A stretch of 64,000 nt of DNA from Mycolicibacterium tusciae JS617 (GCF_000243415.2 NZ_KI912270.1:3844001-3908000); one strand, 5' to 3'; numbered from the stretch's first letter, positions 41,360 through 49,841 are shown. The notes: generated by a model not told the origin, from the letters alone. A program made the numbers and translations.

Positions 41360-44300
41360 TGGGCGATGCGCAGCTGATGGAGTCGGAGTTCGAGCGCAAC
41401 CTCTGCGCGGAGCTCTCGGAGCGCGGATGGCTGTACGAGAACGAGGGCAGGCCGACGGGTTGGGACATCGGCCTGGCGATGATACCCGCCGATGTTCTGC
41501 ACTGGCTCGCAACCCAGTACCCCGACGAGTACGAGAAGGCCATACCTGCAGACCTTGTCGACGAACAGAAGACCGCAGCCGAGCGGAAACTACTGCAGCA
41601 CATAACCAAAGAGCTGGCCAAGCAGACGAAGATGGACGCCACCACGGGCCACCCCATCGGCGGTCTGCTCGGCGTGCTGCGCAAGGGCTTCACCTACGCC
41701 CAAGTCGGTCGCCCCGCCGCGAAGTTCGGGCCGATGATGGAGTTCCCGCCCGCCAACCCCAACCTCACCGAGGTGATAGAGGCCGCGGACTCGGTGCGAC
41801 TACGCGTCCTGCGGCAGGTGCGTTTCGACACCGCGACCAACGAGACCATCGACGTAGTGCTCCTCGCGAACGGCCTGCCGGTCGTGACGCTGGAGCTGAA
41901 GACCGACAACACCCAGACGGTCAATCACGCAATCCGCCAGTACAAGGAGGACCGCCGGCCCGGGAAGAACCGGGCACTGCTCGCGCCCGGCCGTGCCTTG
42001 GTGCACTTCGCGGTGTCGAACGACCTCGTCTACATGACCACGAAGCTGGAGGGCGAGGACACGGTGTTCCTGCCCTTCAACCAGGGCAGCGAAGGCCATG
42101 AGGGCAATCCGCCGTCGGGCACCGGGTCGTCGACGAACTACCTGTGGCGCGAGATCCTCGCCCGCCCGACATTCATGCGCATCCTGAAGGACTTCGCGCT
42201 GTTCGAGCCGAGCAAGTCCGGCAAGAAGGACGGCCAGCTGGTTTTCCCGCGCTTCCACCAGCTGCGCGCGGTCGAACGCGTCGTCGGCGACATCGAGGCG
42301 AACGGGACTGGAAAGCGCTACCTGGTCTGGCACTCGGCCGGCTCCGGCAAGACGAAGACGATTGCGTGGTTGAGTCACCGGCTGATCCGGCACATGAGCG
42401 CGGACTCGCAGTCGACGTTCGACTCGGTCATCGTCGTCACCGACCGCAATGTGCTTGATGAGAACATCCGCCACGACATGCACCTGGTGCAGTCCAGCAA
42501 GGGCTTGGTCGTCAGCGTCGGGGAGAAGTCGGGGGCGAAGTCACCCCAGCTGAAGAAGGCACTCGTCGAGGGTGACCACATCATCACCTGCACCCTGCAG
42601 ACGTTCCCCGAGGTCATGAAGCTGATCGAGGACACCGAGGAACTGCGCGGCCGGCGCTGGGCGGTGATCGCTGATGAGGCGCACTCCTCGCAGTCAGGTT
42701 CCGCAGCGAAGAAGCTGAAGGAGCTCCTGGTCGATGTCGACCTCGATCCGGACGACGAAGACATCAGCGCTGATGACCTACTGCTGGCGAAGGACTCGGC
42801 GATCGCCGCATCCAGCAACATCACCTTCGTGGCGCTCACCGCTACCCCGAAGGCGAAGACTCTGCGACTGTTCGGCACCGAGCGCGACGGCCGCTGGGAA
42901 GCCTTCGACACGTACACGATGGCGCAGGCCATCGAGGAGGGCTTCATCCTCGACGTGCTCACCAACTACTCCACGTACGACATGTTCCTCCGGGTGAAGA
43001 ACGCGGTGGAAGGCGATGGGTCCGAAACCGAGATACAGGTCGATACCGGCGAGGCGGTCACCGCCATCGTGCGTTACGCCCGCCTCCATCCGACGGCTAT
43101 TGCCCAGAAGGTCCGAGTCGTCATCGAACACTTCCGCCGGAATGTCATGCACTTGCTCGGCGGCGAGGCGAAGGCGATGGTCGTCACGAGTTCGCGCATG
43201 GAGGCGCTGAGCTGGTCAAAAAAGATGAATGCTTACCTCGACGAGCGGGGTTACACCGACATGAGGACGTTGGTCGCCTTCTCGGGCTCGCTTACGGATG
43301 AAGACATCGCGGAATCCGTCACCGAGGTCTCGCTCAACGGTCGAAGCGACGTCGCCCGGGCATTCCGCGAGGAAGGAATTTTCCGTGTCCTCATCGCTGC
43401 GAATAAGTTCCAGACCGGCTTCGACGAACCCCGGCTCGTGGCGATGTACGTGGACAAAAAGCTCTCCGGCGTCGCCACAGTACAGACCCTCTCACGGCTG
43501 AACCGTTTGTACCCTGGCAAGACTGCGCCGATGGTCGTCGACTTCCGTAATTCCCCTGCCAGCATCGAAGAGGACTTCAAGCTCTATTATTCTGACGCGC
43601 ACGTCGAGGGAGATGTTGACCCGAACGCTCTCTACACTCTTGCCGATCGTCTCGACGTTGCCTGGTTCTACACCGGTGACGAACTCAAGGCGGTCGCCGA
43701 TGCCTACCTTCAGGATGCCGGCGGAGAAGCGATCGCAAAGGCGCTCTCGCCCATCAAGAACCGATGGACGGGACAGCTGAGGCAGGCGGTGCTGAAGAAG
43801 GACAAAGCTCGACGCGAAGAGTTGGTGAGCTTCCGTGCCGACGTGCTCGGATACCGTAACGCCTGGCAGTTCCTTAGTCAGATCGTCGATTACCAAGACC
43901 CCGACCTGCACCGCAGAGCAATACTCGCGACGCTGCTGGGACGAAACCTGCGCCTAGACGGCAACGACCACGACGACAGCTACCTCGACGGTGTGCAGCT
44001 CTCGGGCGTGAAGCTTGTGCCGTCCGCGATAAACGAAAACCGCTCGCTGAGCGAGGGGAGCAGCGACGGCATCCGACTTCCGGACTTCGACGGAGAGCGA
44101 AAAGGCTCCGGGACACCCAAGCGAGGGCCACTCGGTGAGGCGATCGACAAGGTGAACGAGATGTTCCGGGCTAAGGGCGTCGATGTGAGCCCTGCAAGCG
44201 TCGCCGGTTTCATCACGACCTTCTGGGGATTCCTCGACGCGAACGAAGAGGCGGTGGCGATGGCGAAGAACAACACCCTGGCGCAGCTGAAGGCATCCGA

Positions 44301-44487
44301 CGGGTTCAGCGGGGCCGTGGGGATAGCCGTGCTGAAGACAGTGAGCGAATCGCAGGAGATCCAGTCCTACATGACCGACCCGGCATTCCTCGGGCAGATC
44401 TCGGAAATTGCTGCGGACGCACTTCACGCCGAATACAACTCCCGACATATGGCAGAGGTCGGCGGTAAATCTCCGGAGGCGCCATGA
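41359..44487 (+). CDS. hsdR: Type I restriction endonuclease subunit HsdR
   Basis: The 1,042-residue restriction/translocation subunit has an N-terminal nuclease domain (IDVVLLANGLPVVTLELKT: Asp...Glu-x-Lys), a helicase motor with Walker A HSAGSGKTKTI (residues 325-335) and DEAHSS (Asp439), and a motif VI-like TLSRLNRLYPGK. It cuts unmodified DNA after ATP-driven translocation. Start ATG 41,359 is the last base of the hsdS stop; GTG 41,356 is an alternative. Its stop overlaps the following XRE gene by ATGA, so the four genes form one coupled operon. Confidence 0.95.
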   Translation: MGDAQLMESEFERNLCAELSERGWLYENEGRPTGWDIGLAMIPADVLHWLATQYPDEYEKAIPADLVDEQKTAAERKLLQHITKELAKQTKMDATTGHPIGGLLGVLRKGFTYAQVGRPAAKFGPMMEFPPANPNLTEVIEAADSVRLRVLRQVRFDTATNETIDVVLLANGLPVVTLELKTDNTQTVNHAIRQYKEDRRPGKNRALLAPGRALVHFAVSNDLVYMTTKLEGEDTVFLPFNQGSEGHEGNPPSGTGSSTNYLWREILARPTFMRILKDFALFEPSKSGKKDGQLVFPRFHQLRAVERVVGDIEANGTGKRYLVWHSAGSGKTKTIAWLSHRLIRHMSADSQSTFDSVIVVTDRNVLDENIRHDMHLVQSSKGLVVSVGEKSGAKSPQLKKALVEGDHIITCTLQTFPEVMKLIEDTEELRGRRWAVIADEAHSSQSGSAAKKLKELLVDVDLDPDDEDISADDLLLAKDSAIAASSNITFVALTATPKAKTLRLFGTERDGRWEAFDTYTMAQAIEEGFILDVLTNYSTYDMFLRVKNAVEGDGSETEIQVDTGEAVTAIVRYARLHPTAIAQKVRVVIEHFRRNVMHLLGGEAKAMVVTSSRMEALSWSKKMNAYLDERGYTDMRTLVAFSGSLTDEDIAESVTEVSLNGRSDVARAFREEGIFRVLIAANKFQTGFDEPRLVAMYVDKKLSGVATVQTLSRLNRLYPGKTAPMVVDFRNSPASIEEDFKLYYSDAHVEGDVDPNALYTLADRLDVAWFYTGDELKAVADAYLQDAGGEAIAKALSPIKNRWTGQLRQAVLKKDKARREELVSFRADVLGYRNAWQFLSQIVDYQDPDLHRRAILATLLGRNLRLDGNDHDDSYLDGVQLSGVKLVPSAINENRSLSEGSSDGIRLPDFDGERKGSGTPKRGPLGEAIDKVNEMFRAKGVDVSPASVAGFITTFWGFLDANEEAVAMAKNNTLAQLKASDGFSGAVGIAVLKTVSESQEIQSYMTDPAFLGQISEIAADALHAEYNSRHMAEVGGKSPEAP

Positions 44488-44699
44488 CCGAGTCGCCGCA
44501 GAGCCTTGGAGAGGTTGGACGCGCTGTTCTTGATCAACGCCGCAAACGGCGGTGGTCTCAGACAAAGCTCGGCCACGAGGCCGGGGTGTCTCGCCCGACG
44601 ATTGCCCGGATTGAACGCGGTGACGATGTCTCGGTTGCGACGCTGGCGAAAGTGACGGCGGCCGTAGGGCTCACAGTTCGCATCGAGGCCTCCACATAG
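44484..44699 (+). CDS. Small XRE-family HTH regulator
   Basis: The 71-residue protein is a single helix-turn-helix domain: GRAVLDQRRKRRWSQTKLGHEAGVSRPTIARIERGDDVSVATLAKVTAAVGL. It overlaps the hsdR stop by 4 bp (ATGA) and so is translationally coupled to the restriction operon. It resembles HipB- or C-protein-like regulators. An autoregulatory role in controlling the restriction genes is inferred from position only. Confidence 0.85.
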   Translation: MTESPQSLGEVGRAVLDQRRKRRWSQTKLGHEAGVSRPTIARIERGDDVSVATLAKVTAAVGLTVRIEAST

Positions 44700-44711
44700 A
44701 TCTCGCGGAGC

Positions 44712-45140
44712 CTATCCCCCTACAAGTTCAACCCCGTCATGCGCCCGCGACTGCGGCGACTCTTCAAAAGCATCCAGCACACGCACACCAAACGCCGGAA
44801 CCATCGCTGACTGCACTTCTTCCTTTGTCATCCAACGGATTTCGCGTGCCTCCTCAGTAGCGTGAGGGTCACCCCCGAGGGGCTGGCAGCGGTACACCAA
44901 AGCAACGATCCCGTGGGTCATATTCTTGTAAACACCCGTAAGACGTTCGACGGTGACCTCGAGGCCGGTCTCTTCGAGCACCTCGCGCTGAACACCCGCC
45001 TCGAACGATTCGTCGAGTTCCAGGACTCCCCCGGGCGCCTCCCAATGGCCGTTGTCGTCCCGCTTGATGACCAGAACCCGGTCGTCATCGCGGACCACGA
45101 TCCCTGCAACGCTGACCGAGTACTTCGGTGTGGCGGCCAT
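44712..45140 (-). CDS. Nudix hydrolase, Pif-like
   Basis: The 142-residue protein from the ATG at 45,140 (preceded by GGAGGAG) contains a full Nudix box: GGVLELDESFEAGVQREVLEETGLEV (G-x5-E-x7-REVxEExG). The position beside a GntR regulator in an AICE matches Pif, the Nudix-containing immunity factor of pSAM2 that limits redundant transfer between carriers. A housekeeping Nudix function is possible. It is divergent from the GntR gene, with a repeated CCTAGAC operator between them. Confidence 0.82.
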   Translation of the reverse strand: MAATPKYSVSVAGIVVRDDDRVLVIKRDDNGHWEAPGGVLELDESFEAGVQREVLEETGLEVTVERLTGVYKNMTHGIVALVYRCQPLGGDPHATEEAREIRWMTKEEVQSAMVPAFGVRVLDAFEESPQSRAHDGVELVGG

Positions 45141-45193
45141 GCGAGACTCCTCCTCTGCGCCCGATTCCAGTCGTGACATGGGCGTGTCGTTTC

Positions 45194-45213
45194 CCTAGAC
45201 TAGTCGCCTAGAC
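45194..45213. promoter_or_regulatory. KorSA-like operator 1 (nudix/gntR divergent promoter)
   Basis: CCTAGAC occurs twice in direct orientation (45,194-45,200 and 45,207-45,213) around GACTAGTC, and the core CTAGTCGCCTAG (45,200-45,211) recurs as CTAGTCGTCTAG on the opposite strand at 46,060-46,071. The site lies 23 bp before the GntR start and 60 bp before the divergent Nudix start, so the GntR protein probably controls both. Confidence 0.72.
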
Positions 45214-45233
45214 ATGTACGGGAAGGCTCTCAG

Positions 45234-46013
45234 GTGCTGCAACTTGGCCAGATCGACCGGGCGGACGACAAGCCGCCGTATCGGCAGATCGCCGGCATGT
45301 TGCGCGAAGCAATCAGCTCCGGCCAGCTAGACGCAGGGGAACGCCTACCGTCCGAGGCCGAATTGATCAAGCACTTCGGCGTGGCACGCATGACCGTCAG
45401 ACAGGCAATGCAAGTGCTCGGCGGCGAAGGATTGGTGATCACCCAACATGGCCGCGGTGTTTTCGTGCGCTCTACGCCACCCATCCACAGGCTAGCTTCA
45501 GATCGCTTTGCCCGTCGACACCGCGCAAGCGGCAAAGCAGCCTTTACTGTCGAAGCCGAGAAGTCGGGTTACACACCACAGGTCGACAATGTGACCGTGA
45601 CGCGCGAGAAGCCCAATCTCCTTGCTGCTGAACATCTTCGACTAGGATCAGACGACGACGTTGTCGTCCGATCACGGCGCTACCTCGCTGATGGCCGGCC
45701 AGTCGAAACCGCGATCTCGTACATTCCTGTGGCATTCGCCCAGGGCACTAAGATCGAACAGGTAGACACCGGTCCTGGCGGCATTTACGCGCGACTTGAA
45801 GAAGCCGGCCACACCCTCGCCCGTTTCACCGAGGAAGTCGGCGCCCGGATGCCCACCCCCGAAGAGCGCCGCGTCTTGCTACTCCCGGCAGGCGTACCCG
45901 TCCTGACGGTGGTCCGGACGGCCTACGACACCAATGACGTAGCCGTCGAAGTATGCGACACCGTGAAGGTCGCATCCGCCTACCTGCTCGAATACGACTT
46001 CTCCGCGCGCTGA
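45234..46013 (+). CDS. GntR/HutC (UTRA) regulator, KorSA-like
   Basis: The 259-residue repressor has a winged helix (YRQIAGMLREAISSGQLDAG; LPSEAELIKHFGVARMTVRQAM) at residues 16-65 and a UTRA ligand-binding domain (about 95-255). It starts at GTG 45,234. In pSAM2 the homologous KorSA represses pra and thereby replication and transfer. Here the duplicated operator in front of this gene and in front of the Pra-like gene supports the same circuit. Confidence 0.9.
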   Translation: MLQLGQIDRADDKPPYRQIAGMLREAISSGQLDAGERLPSEAELIKHFGVARMTVRQAMQVLGGEGLVITQHGRGVFVRSTPPIHRLASDRFARRHRASGKAAFTVEAEKSGYTPQVDNVTVTREKPNLLAAEHLRLGSDDDVVVRSRRYLADGRPVETAISYIPVAFAQGTKIEQVDTGPGGIYARLEEAGHTLARFTEEVGARMPTPEERRVLLLPAGVPVLTVVRTAYDTNDVAVEVCDTVKVASAYLLEYDFSAR

Positions 46014-46059
46014 AACCACAGAACCAACCAAAACAGTGCTCAACACTTGACTAACTCCT

Positions 46060-46071
46060 CTAGACGACTAG
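46060..46071. promoter_or_regulatory. KorSA-like operator 2 (pra/tra promoter)
   Basis: CTAGACGACTAG, read on the opposite strand, is CTAGTCGTCTAG, matching operator 1 core CTAGTCGCCTAG at 11 of 12 positions. It lies 43 bp upstream of the Pra-like start. Binding would silence the replication-transfer operon. Confidence 0.7.
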
Positions 46072-46113
46072 GTCGAATAGCCATCTAGCTCAATCCACTC
46101 GAAAGGTTCAGCA

Positions 46114-46533
46114 ATGTCCATCCCCAAATGGCTCCAGATCGGGCACGACCAGGTTTTCTCCCTCGGCGCATTCCTCGTGTCCGAAGTGACGCCGATGATC
46201 GATTTCGACAAGTCCTCGGGCGAGAACCGCGTGCAGGCGAGGGACCGCGATACCGGCCTACCGATGTGGCAGGTCGAAGTGCTCGACGGTGATCCGGCTG
46301 CGCCGAAGCGGAGCCGCACCGTAACCATCAAATTCGCCGCGGCAACGCAGCCAACTGCTCCGACCAATTCCAGCGGAACACCCTTCACCCCCGTGGTTCT
46401 CGAGGGCCTGATGGCTCTGCCGTACGTCGAGCGGTCGGGCGACTTCTCCCGAATCGCGTGGTCCTACCGGGCCTCTGGCATGACAGCACCAGGCAAGTCG
46501 CCGGCAGCGAACACGAACAGGGCGTCGGCATGA
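46114..46533 (+). CDS. Pra-like plasmid replication/excision activator
   Basis: The 139-residue protein matches the AICE-specific protein annotated as plasmid replication, integration and excision activator: FSLGAFLVSEVTPMIDFDKSSG, LPMWQVEVLDGDPAAPKRSRTVTIK, TPFTPVVLEGLMALPYVE and GDFSRIAWSYRASGM. It is transcribed first after operator 2 and overlaps the translocase start by 4 bp (ATGA). I recall the family from pSAM2-type elements; its biochemical action is not evident from sequence. Confidence 0.78.
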   Translation: MSIPKWLQIGHDQVFSLGAFLVSEVTPMIDFDKSSGENRVQARDRDTGLPMWQVEVLDGDPAAPKRSRTVTIKFAAATQPTAPTNSSGTPFTPVVLEGLMALPYVERSGDFSRIAWSYRASGMTAPGKSPAANTNRASA

Positions 46534-47852
46534 ATCCGGACCCGTTCGCACCGGTCGATCCCGACACCTCACTGAGGTTCGACCACCTGCTGCACCTGCT
46601 GACCAACCTCGCCCTGTGTGTGACTGCCGTCGTGGTCATCACCAGCGCCGTTCTGATCTTCTGGCGACTGCGCTCACCGGAGACGTACGAGGAACGGTTC
46701 GCGACGCCTGCCCGGCTCCTGCGCTGGCGGCTCTGGGCACACTTCTCCTGGCAGAAACTCTGCAAGCGCTGCGGCTTGTCCGCCTCCGAACAGGTGACGC
46801 GCCGCGACAACGAAGGCCACCAGATCACGTCGACACGCTGGTTTCATCCAAAGCTGTTGGGAACAGACGTGTCTCGCACCACCCTGCGCCTGACGGTGCG
46901 AGCACGGATGGGACAGACCGTCGAAGACCTGGAGCGGGCCGTTCCAGCGATCCGCGACGCTGCGGGCGCTCACTCCGCGCGGTCGGTTGTCGTCGCCCCC
47001 GGCACGCTTCGGATCGAGCTGGTCATGCGGGAACAGCTGTCGACAGTGGGTCGCCCGGCTCCTCCGACCGCAGTGGCGACAACACGAGTCACGCTCGGGC
47101 GATGCGAGAACGGAAAACCATGGACCTTGCAATTGAGCGGGCGGCACACCCTCACCGTGGGCTGCTCGGGCGCAGGCAAGGGATCCGTTTTCTGGGGCAT
47201 CGCTGGTGGGCTCGGCCCGGCTGTTGCAGCCGATGTGGTGCGGCTGGTGGGAATCGACCTGAAGTACGGCATCGAGTTGTCGGTCGGATCCGGTCTGTTT
47301 ACCAAGATCGCCACCACGGAAGCCGATGCCGTGGAAACCCTTGCCGCGCTGGAGAAGCTGATGAACAGGCGTGGCAACGCGATGGCCGGTCGTACACGCG
47401 AACACAGTCCGACCAAGGCATCACCCCTCGTGGTGCTTCTGATCGACGAGCTGGCCGGAGTGACCGCATACATGAGCGATCCGGCGCTGCGCAAAGCAGC
47501 CGCCGCCTCGTTGTCGCGGATTCTCACCAAAGGCCGTGCGCTGGGAATCGTGGTGGTGGCGTTTCTGCAAGACCCGCGCAAAGAAGTCCTGCCGATGCGG
47601 GGACTGTTCACCCAGACCACCGCGCTGCGACTGCGTTCCCGAGACGAAGTCGCGATGGTCCTCGGTGATGGGATGGCCGATGCCGCACCCGCACATCGGA
47701 TCAGCCCCGACCGGCCAGGTACCGGATACGCCGTCGCCGAGGACGGGCACGTGACCAAGGTACGAGCCGACTTCTGGTCCGACGAGCAAATCCGCTCCAC
47801 TGCAAAGCAATACGGAAGGTCGCGGACTACCGGAGGGCAGCGCAATGAATGA
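46530..47852 (+). CDS. FtsK/SpoIIIE-type DNA translocase (TraSA/TraB-like)
   Basis: The 440-residue protein has an N-terminal transmembrane segment (LLHLLTNLALCVTAVVVITS and following) and a translocase ATPase domain with Walker A VGCSGAGKGSVFWG (Gly211-Ser219) and Walker B LLIDELAG (Asp306). FtsK-like motors of AICEs move double-stranded DNA between mycelia or cells using a single protein, without a relaxase. It is preceded by Pra-like and followed by a small gene overlapping by 8 bp. Confidence 0.92.
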   Translation: MNPDPFAPVDPDTSLRFDHLLHLLTNLALCVTAVVVITSAVLIFWRLRSPETYEERFATPARLLRWRLWAHFSWQKLCKRCGLSASEQVTRRDNEGHQITSTRWFHPKLLGTDVSRTTLRLTVRARMGQTVEDLERAVPAIRDAAGAHSARSVVVAPGTLRIELVMREQLSTVGRPAPPTAVATTRVTLGRCENGKPWTLQLSGRHTLTVGCSGAGKGSVFWGIAGGLGPAVAADVVRLVGIDLKYGIELSVGSGLFTKIATTEADAVETLAALEKLMNRRGNAMAGRTREHSPTKASPLVVLLIDELAGVTAYMSDPALRKAAAASLSRILTKGRALGIVVVAFLQDPRKEVLPMRGLFTQTTALRLRSRDEVAMVLGDGMADAAPAHRISPDRPGTGYAVAEDGHVTKVRADFWSDEQIRSTAKQYGRSRTTGGQRNE

Positions 47853-48165
47853 CGGCTGGTCCATCTTCGAACCACCCGACAAGGATCAGTTGACACGGCG
47901 TGCCGATGATCTGATCCACCGTGCCAACCTCGTCCGCAGACACGGATGGGACGAGTACCGGCATCGATGGTCCTGCGGCGAAGTCATCGGCACCGCCCTG
48001 ATCCTGGACGACAACACCGAACTCCAGCGCTGCGGCGAAACAACGACCTCCGCGCTGGAGCGGTGGGCATTCGACCTCTGGGGAGTCACCGGAGGTCAGT
48101 CCGACGCCGACGCTGGATTGCAGCGCACACGCGCCTGGTTCGACTCGACTCGCACAGCGAGGTGA
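47845..48165 (+). CDS. Conserved AICE small protein, 106 aa
   Basis: I do not recognise a named domain. The protein starts MNDGWSIFEPPDKDQLTRRA, is mostly helical and contains a Cys in WSCGEVIGTALI and another in LQRCGE. Its ATG lies inside the 3' end of the translocase gene and it precedes the excisionase gene by 4 bp. Its position suggests a transfer or spread function, not shown by sequence. Confidence 0.65.
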   Translation: MNDGWSIFEPPDKDQLTRRADDLIHRANLVRRHGWDEYRHRWSCGEVIGTALILDDNTELQRCGETTTSALERWAFDLWGVTGGQSDADAGLQRTRAWFDSTRTAR

Positions 48166-48169
48166 AGCG

Positions 48170-48406
48170 ATGGTCACTCACGGCCTCCGGGAAGCTCTCG
48201 TCGCCGCAGGCAACTTCCCTGAGTTGCTGACCGCAGAGCAAGTGTCAGCGCTGCTCGGCGTCTCGGCCGCGACGCTCAATCGCTGGGCAGCGATCCGCGA
48301 AGCGACCGGCGAACAGATCGGCCCACCCTGCTACACGCTGTCAGAGCGGGTACGCCGCTGGGACTGCGCCGAAGTCCGGTCCTGGCTGAAGCAGGTGCGT
48401 CGCTAA
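48170..48406 (+). CDS. xis: Excisionase-like HTH protein (Xis)
   Basis: The 78-residue protein contains a winged-HTH of the excisionase/MerR type: LLTAEQVSALLGVSAATLNRWAAIR (residues 19-45), then a basic tail ending SWLKQVRR. It lies directly before int and its stop shares one base with the int start (TAATG), the usual AICE xis-int arrangement. It would direct the integrase towards excision. Confidence 0.87.
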   Translation: MVTHGLREALVAAGNFPELLTAEQVSALLGVSAATLNRWAAIREATGEQIGPPCYTLSERVRRWDCAEVRSWLKQVRR

Positions 48407-49575
48407 TGGCCGGCAACACACCGCGCGGCATCCGAAAGCGGCTCAACGCAGCCGGGGAGCCTCGCTACCAAGTCCGCTACTTGATCCGTGATCCTGATGC
48501 GGCATCGGGCTGGGTTGAAACGTCGGCGACGTTCCAGACGCTGCGTGAAGCGAAGGCGTTCAAATCCGAACGCGACAACGAGGCAGCGCTCGGTGCACGT
48601 CGGTTCGACCCTCGCCTCGGCCGTACACCGCTGAATAGGGTCTGGACACAGTTCTCCGACTCCAAGAAACCGGCGGTGTCGCCGAAGACGTGGAGCGGCT
48701 ACGCCCAGCACTGGGAACTGCGCATCGCGCCGCGGTTCGGTCATGTGCCGGTCGACGAAATCACACGCGCCGATGTCCAGGCGTTCGTTGACGGCCTGGC
48801 GGTTGGTCCATGGGCGAAAGTATCGACGCTGCGACTCCTGCGGTCGATCCTCGACGTCGCTCACCAGGACGGCCGGATCCACCGGAATCCTGCCCTTAGT
48901 GTCTCAGCGGGCCGCATTCCTGAGCGGGAACGTCACCGCTACCTGACCGCCCAGGAAGTCCAGACGCTCGCCACTGCGTGCGGGGACCAGGGCGACGTCG
49001 TGACGATCCTCGCCTACACCGGTCTGCGGTGGTCCGAACTGGTCGGCCTCCGGGTCAAAGACGTCGACCTCATCGCCCGCCGTCTCTATGTCCGACGGGC
49101 AGCACCAGAAGTCGAGGGCCATATCGTCGTGGGCCCTCCGAAGACCCGGGCCGGCATCCGAACCGTCCCGCTCCCCCAAGTCGTCGTCGACATCTTCAAG
49201 GGGCGCATCAGCGGCCGCGCTCCGGACGAGCCTGCCGTCACCTCACCAAACGGAGCAATGCTGCGGTCCAACAACTGGCGCAGGCACACGCACTGGAACA
49301 AGGCCCTCAAGAAAACGCACCTGGCTCCGCTGACCATTCACGAGCTGCGGCACACCTACGCCAGTCTCGCCAGAAAGTCCGGCGCTGATCTGCGGTACGT
49401 ACAGAAAACCATGGGCCACTCGACGCCGACTGTGACCGCGAACATTTACAGCGACCTCTACGCCGACGAGCTGGACCATGTGGCGACCAACCTCAATCAG
49501 CTTCACGCGAATGAGGTTCGCACACCGACGACCGGACAAGAACCGGACGAATCTAACCAACAACCGAGTGCATAA
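48406..49575 (+). CDS. int: Tyrosine-type site-specific integrase
   Basis: The 389-residue tyrosine recombinase shows an N-terminal arm-binding domain (YQVRYLIRDPDAASGWVETS), a core-binding SAM-like domain (TWSGYAQHWELRIAPRFGHVPV) and the catalytic residues Arg208 (TGLRWSEL), His312 and Arg315 (HELRH), His338 (MGHST) and Tyr348 (ANIYSDLY). It recombines attP with the 3' half of tRNA-Phe. The right att repeat starts 25 bp after its stop, so the gene is adjacent to its own site. Confidence 0.96.
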   Translation: MAGNTPRGIRKRLNAAGEPRYQVRYLIRDPDAASGWVETSATFQTLREAKAFKSERDNEAALGARRFDPRLGRTPLNRVWTQFSDSKKPAVSPKTWSGYAQHWELRIAPRFGHVPVDEITRADVQAFVDGLAVGPWAKVSTLRLLRSILDVAHQDGRIHRNPALSVSAGRIPERERHRYLTAQEVQTLATACGDQGDVVTILAYTGLRWSELVGLRVKDVDLIARRLYVRRAAPEVEGHIVVGPPKTRAGIRTVPLPQVVVDIFKGRISGRAPDEPAVTSPNGAMLRSNNWRRHTHWNKALKKTHLAPLTIHELRHTYASLARKSGADLRYVQKTMGHSTPTVTANIYSDLYADELDHVATNLNQLHANEVRTPTTGQEPDESNQQPSA

Positions 49576-49598
49576 TCCGTGTCCATGCAGGTAAACCG

Positions 49599-49675
49599 TG
49601 GTGGCCAGGGCCGGGATCGAACCGGCGACCTTCCGCTTTTCAGGCGGACGCTCGTACCAACTGAGCTACCTGGCC
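49599..49675 (-). tRNA. tRNA-Phe (GAA)
   Basis: Cloverleaf read on the minus strand: acceptor GGCCAGG/CCTGGCC, D-arm AGCTCAGTTGGTACGAGC, anticodon loop CTGAAAA with GAA at the expected position, T-arm GGTTCGATCC and discriminator A with an encoded CCA. It is the integration target of the AICE; its 3' half is the right att repeat. Confidence 0.96.
49601..49650 (-). repeat. Right attachment site: 50-bp repeat within tRNA-Phe
   Basis: Identical to 33,098-33,147. It forms the element-supplied 3' half of the intact tRNA-Phe gene. The minus strand continues from here into the CCA end at 49,599, so the element provides the restored tRNA 3' terminus. Confidence 0.92.
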
Positions 49676-49719
49676 GGAAGGCACCGGCCATCTCGATAAC
49701 CGAAGTGCCTCGCCAATAA

Positions 49720-49796
49720 TGGCGACCCTGACGGGACTCGAACCCGCGACCTCCGCCGTGACAGGGCGGCGCGCTAACCAACTGCGCCACAGGGCC
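49720..49796 (-). tRNA. tRNA-Asp (GTC)
   Basis: Minus-strand cloverleaf with acceptor GGCCCTG/CAGGGTC, anticodon loop CTGTCAC giving GTC, T-loop GGTTCGAGTCC and an encoded CCA. It is 44 bp from tRNA-Phe in a three-tRNA minus-strand cluster. Confidence 0.96.
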
Positions 49797-49841
49797 TTGC
49801 TTTTCCACGCTATGCGGCTTCCTATCGTACGGTGCCGCGCG

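Larger units (their letters stand above)
33098..49650 (+). mobile_element. Actinomycete integrative and conjugative element (AICE) in tRNA-Phe
   Basis: A 16.5-kb element is bounded by a 50-bp identical direct repeat of the tRNA-Phe 3' half. All diagnostic AICE functions are present: HUH replication initiator (33,293), Nudix/Pif-like (44,712), KorSA-like GntR (45,234), Pra-like (46,114), FtsK/TraB translocase (46,530), excisionase-like (48,170) and tyrosine integrase (48,406). A cargo block at about 34,970-44,699 holds unknown genes, an ImmA/IrrE-DUF4411 pair and a type I restriction system. No pseudogenes were seen within, so it may be mobile. The backbone resembles pSAM2 of Streptomyces. Confidence 0.92.

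Noticed and set aside
41139..42101. Plus-strand frame overlapping hsdS and hsdR
   Set aside because: It is arginine-rich and in a different frame from the well-supported hsdS/hsdR pair.
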